In this document: positions 63,351 to 64,000 of the stretch, piece after piece
How the letters are laid out: the number at the start of each line of letters is the position of its first letter
Position numbering within the stretch: the first letter of the stretch is position 1
Source of the DNA: Ignavibacteriae bacterium HGW-Ignavibacteriae-1
Lineage (GTDB): Bacteria > Bacteroidota > Ignavibacteria > Kapaibacteriales > UBA2268
DNA: 64,000 nucleotides
Direction: 5' to 3'
Assembly: GCA_002839825.1 (NCBI GenBank)
Contig: PGYU01000002.1
Coordinates: 1 to 64,000 of the forward strand
Made by a program: the position numbers and the translations under genes
Notes under the pieces: generated by a model
What the model saw: only the letters and a program-made list of their open reading frames with translations
What the model was told of the DNA's origin: nothing
Database searches by the model: none

Positions 63351-63422
63351 GTCCTAAAAAATAATTGTCGTAACAGGGGATACTTTGATGAGGCGTACAG
63401 ATTACATGTTATTGAATAAAGT

Positions 63423-63734
63423 TTAACTTATAACAATAGCACTTTTTTCAATCTCATCGATAAATGGGTCTCCTTCCTCATAATCTTCATATGAATATGT
63501 TTTCACATGTATCCTATCGTAATCAATCAACTCTTGAGCAAATAGTTTATAATCAACAAATCCTGCACCCTTGAAATTGGTTGAGACCAACAGCAAATCA
63601 ATATCAGAAAATTCATTTGCCGAACCTTTGGAGTAAGAGCCGAATATCTTAGCAATTTGAATATCTATGCCCTTGCTCTTAAGCTTGCCTACGAATTCTG
63701 AGGCATATTTTATACAAAACTCGCGAGTAAACAT
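63423..63734 (-). CDS. MNT-type nucleotidyltransferase (antitoxin of HEPN/MNT pair)
   Basis: 103 residues, a minimal nucleotidyltransferase with the signature G-S-x10-D-x-D: 'GSYSKGSANEFSDIDLLLV'. In HEPN/MNT toxin-antitoxin modules this protein modifies or binds the HEPN partner. It overlaps the upstream HEPN gene by 25 bp, typical of such modules. Confidence 0.88.
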   Translation of the reverse strand: MFTREFCIKYASEFVGKLKSKGIDIQIAKIFGSYSKGSANEFSDIDLLLVSTNFKGAGFVDYKLFAQELIDYDRIHVKTYSYEDYEEGDPFIDEIEKSAIVIS

Positions 63735-64000
63735 TCTCTCACCTCTTTAAATTTTTCCATTAGGTCATCAACATAATCTTTGCTTAATAGCTTGTGAACT
63801 TTTAATTTATAGTCCGGGTATCTCCCCTGAATCTGAAAATCATTTAAAATTGTCAGAAAAACTAGCTGGTCATCACTAAGTTCTGTTTCTGTCTGTTTAA
63901 TTAGTGAAACCAAGTTGTGAATTTTCGGTGGAACAGAATTCTCATTATCTCTCACCCAATGAGCTTTTACTAATTTTTCAAGAGATAGATGAGCCATGAA
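63710..64000 (-). CDS. HEPN-domain protein, truncated by the window edge
   Basis: The visible part is 95 residues from the ATG at 63997, but the frame continues to the edge. The family block 'HLSLEKLVKAHWV' normally lies about 30 residues in, so the true start is probably outside. 'PPKIHNLVSLIKQTE' and 'GRYPDYKLKV' are the C-terminal HEPN (PF05168) blocks. A catalytic R-x4-6-H motif is not visible in this part. Toxin-like or DNA-binding role, with the MNT partner downstream. Confidence 0.8.
   Translation of the reverse strand, partial: FMAHLSLEKLVKAHWVRDNENSVPPKIHNLVSLIKQTETELSDDQLVFLTILNDFQIQGRYPDYKLKVHKLLSKDYVDDLMEKFKEVRECLLASFV

Overview
The window is low-GC chromosomal DNA from a Gram-negative bacterium of the Bacteroidota / Chlorobiota / Ignavibacteriota group, possibly a Kapabacteria-like lineage (inferred from gene content; no 16S is present). 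Supporting signs are several secreted proteins ending in type IX secretion (T9SS) C-terminal sorting domains, weak Shine-Dalgarno sequences, recurrent TAnnTTTG motifs upstream of genes, an ADP-heptose (LPS core) gene pair, and intergenic spaces full of small dispersed palindromes. Most of the window is housekeeping sequence and reads cleanly.

Layout. 0-3.5 kb (minus): tRNA-Gln, prs, rplY, coaE and a DUF4412-like secreted protein. 3.8-12.2 kb: an orphan HRDC protein, a periplasmic-binding lipoprotein, M1 and M16 peptidase-family proteins, a Nudix CoA pyrophosphatase, an alkyltransferase-like protein and an alpha-oxoamine synthase. 12.2-18.2 kb is accessory: a frameshifted T9SS cargo gene with two in-frame 30-bp perfect palindromes, a secreted protein, a B12-type radical SAM enzyme, repeat mosaics and a T9SS domain relic. 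18.2-30.4 kb: rplS, a J-domain protein, PAP2, mnmE-mnmG bracketed by two parS-like sites, an envelope sugar cluster (RmlD-like, hldA/hldC-type, sugar transferase), glutaminyl cyclase, grpE-dnaJ. 30.5-33.0 kb: a HATPase-GNAT fusion and a DinB protein, each ending inside a G-rich heptamer/hairpin repeat.

33.1-37.3 kb (minus) is the most unusual locus: a one-polypeptide-type restriction-methyltransferase split in two, with an unrecognised 97-residue ORF exactly at the break, followed 3 bp later by a stand-alone class III nucleotide cyclase whose base- and transition-state residues are altered. 37.4-46.9 kb: three large tandem paralogous IgGFc-binding-like T9SS proteins downstream of an ECF sigma factor. 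47-49 kb: hutU and a DUF971 gene. 49.5-58.4 kb (plus): mreBCD, smc, a FemAB/GNAT-like protein with an aminotransferase-like tail, a ferritin-like helical protein and a polytopic membrane protein. 58.6-62.5 kb: a C-terminal processing protease, serS, a tandem duplication of the serS 3' end, an AT-rich DnaA-box cluster that is a candidate oriC, and rpiB. The end holds a flavodoxin-like reductase, a repeat patch and an edge-truncated HEPN/MNT pair.

Together, parS sites, the DnaA-box cluster, smc and mreBCD suggest an origin-proximal region, but dnaA, parA and parB are not in the window.
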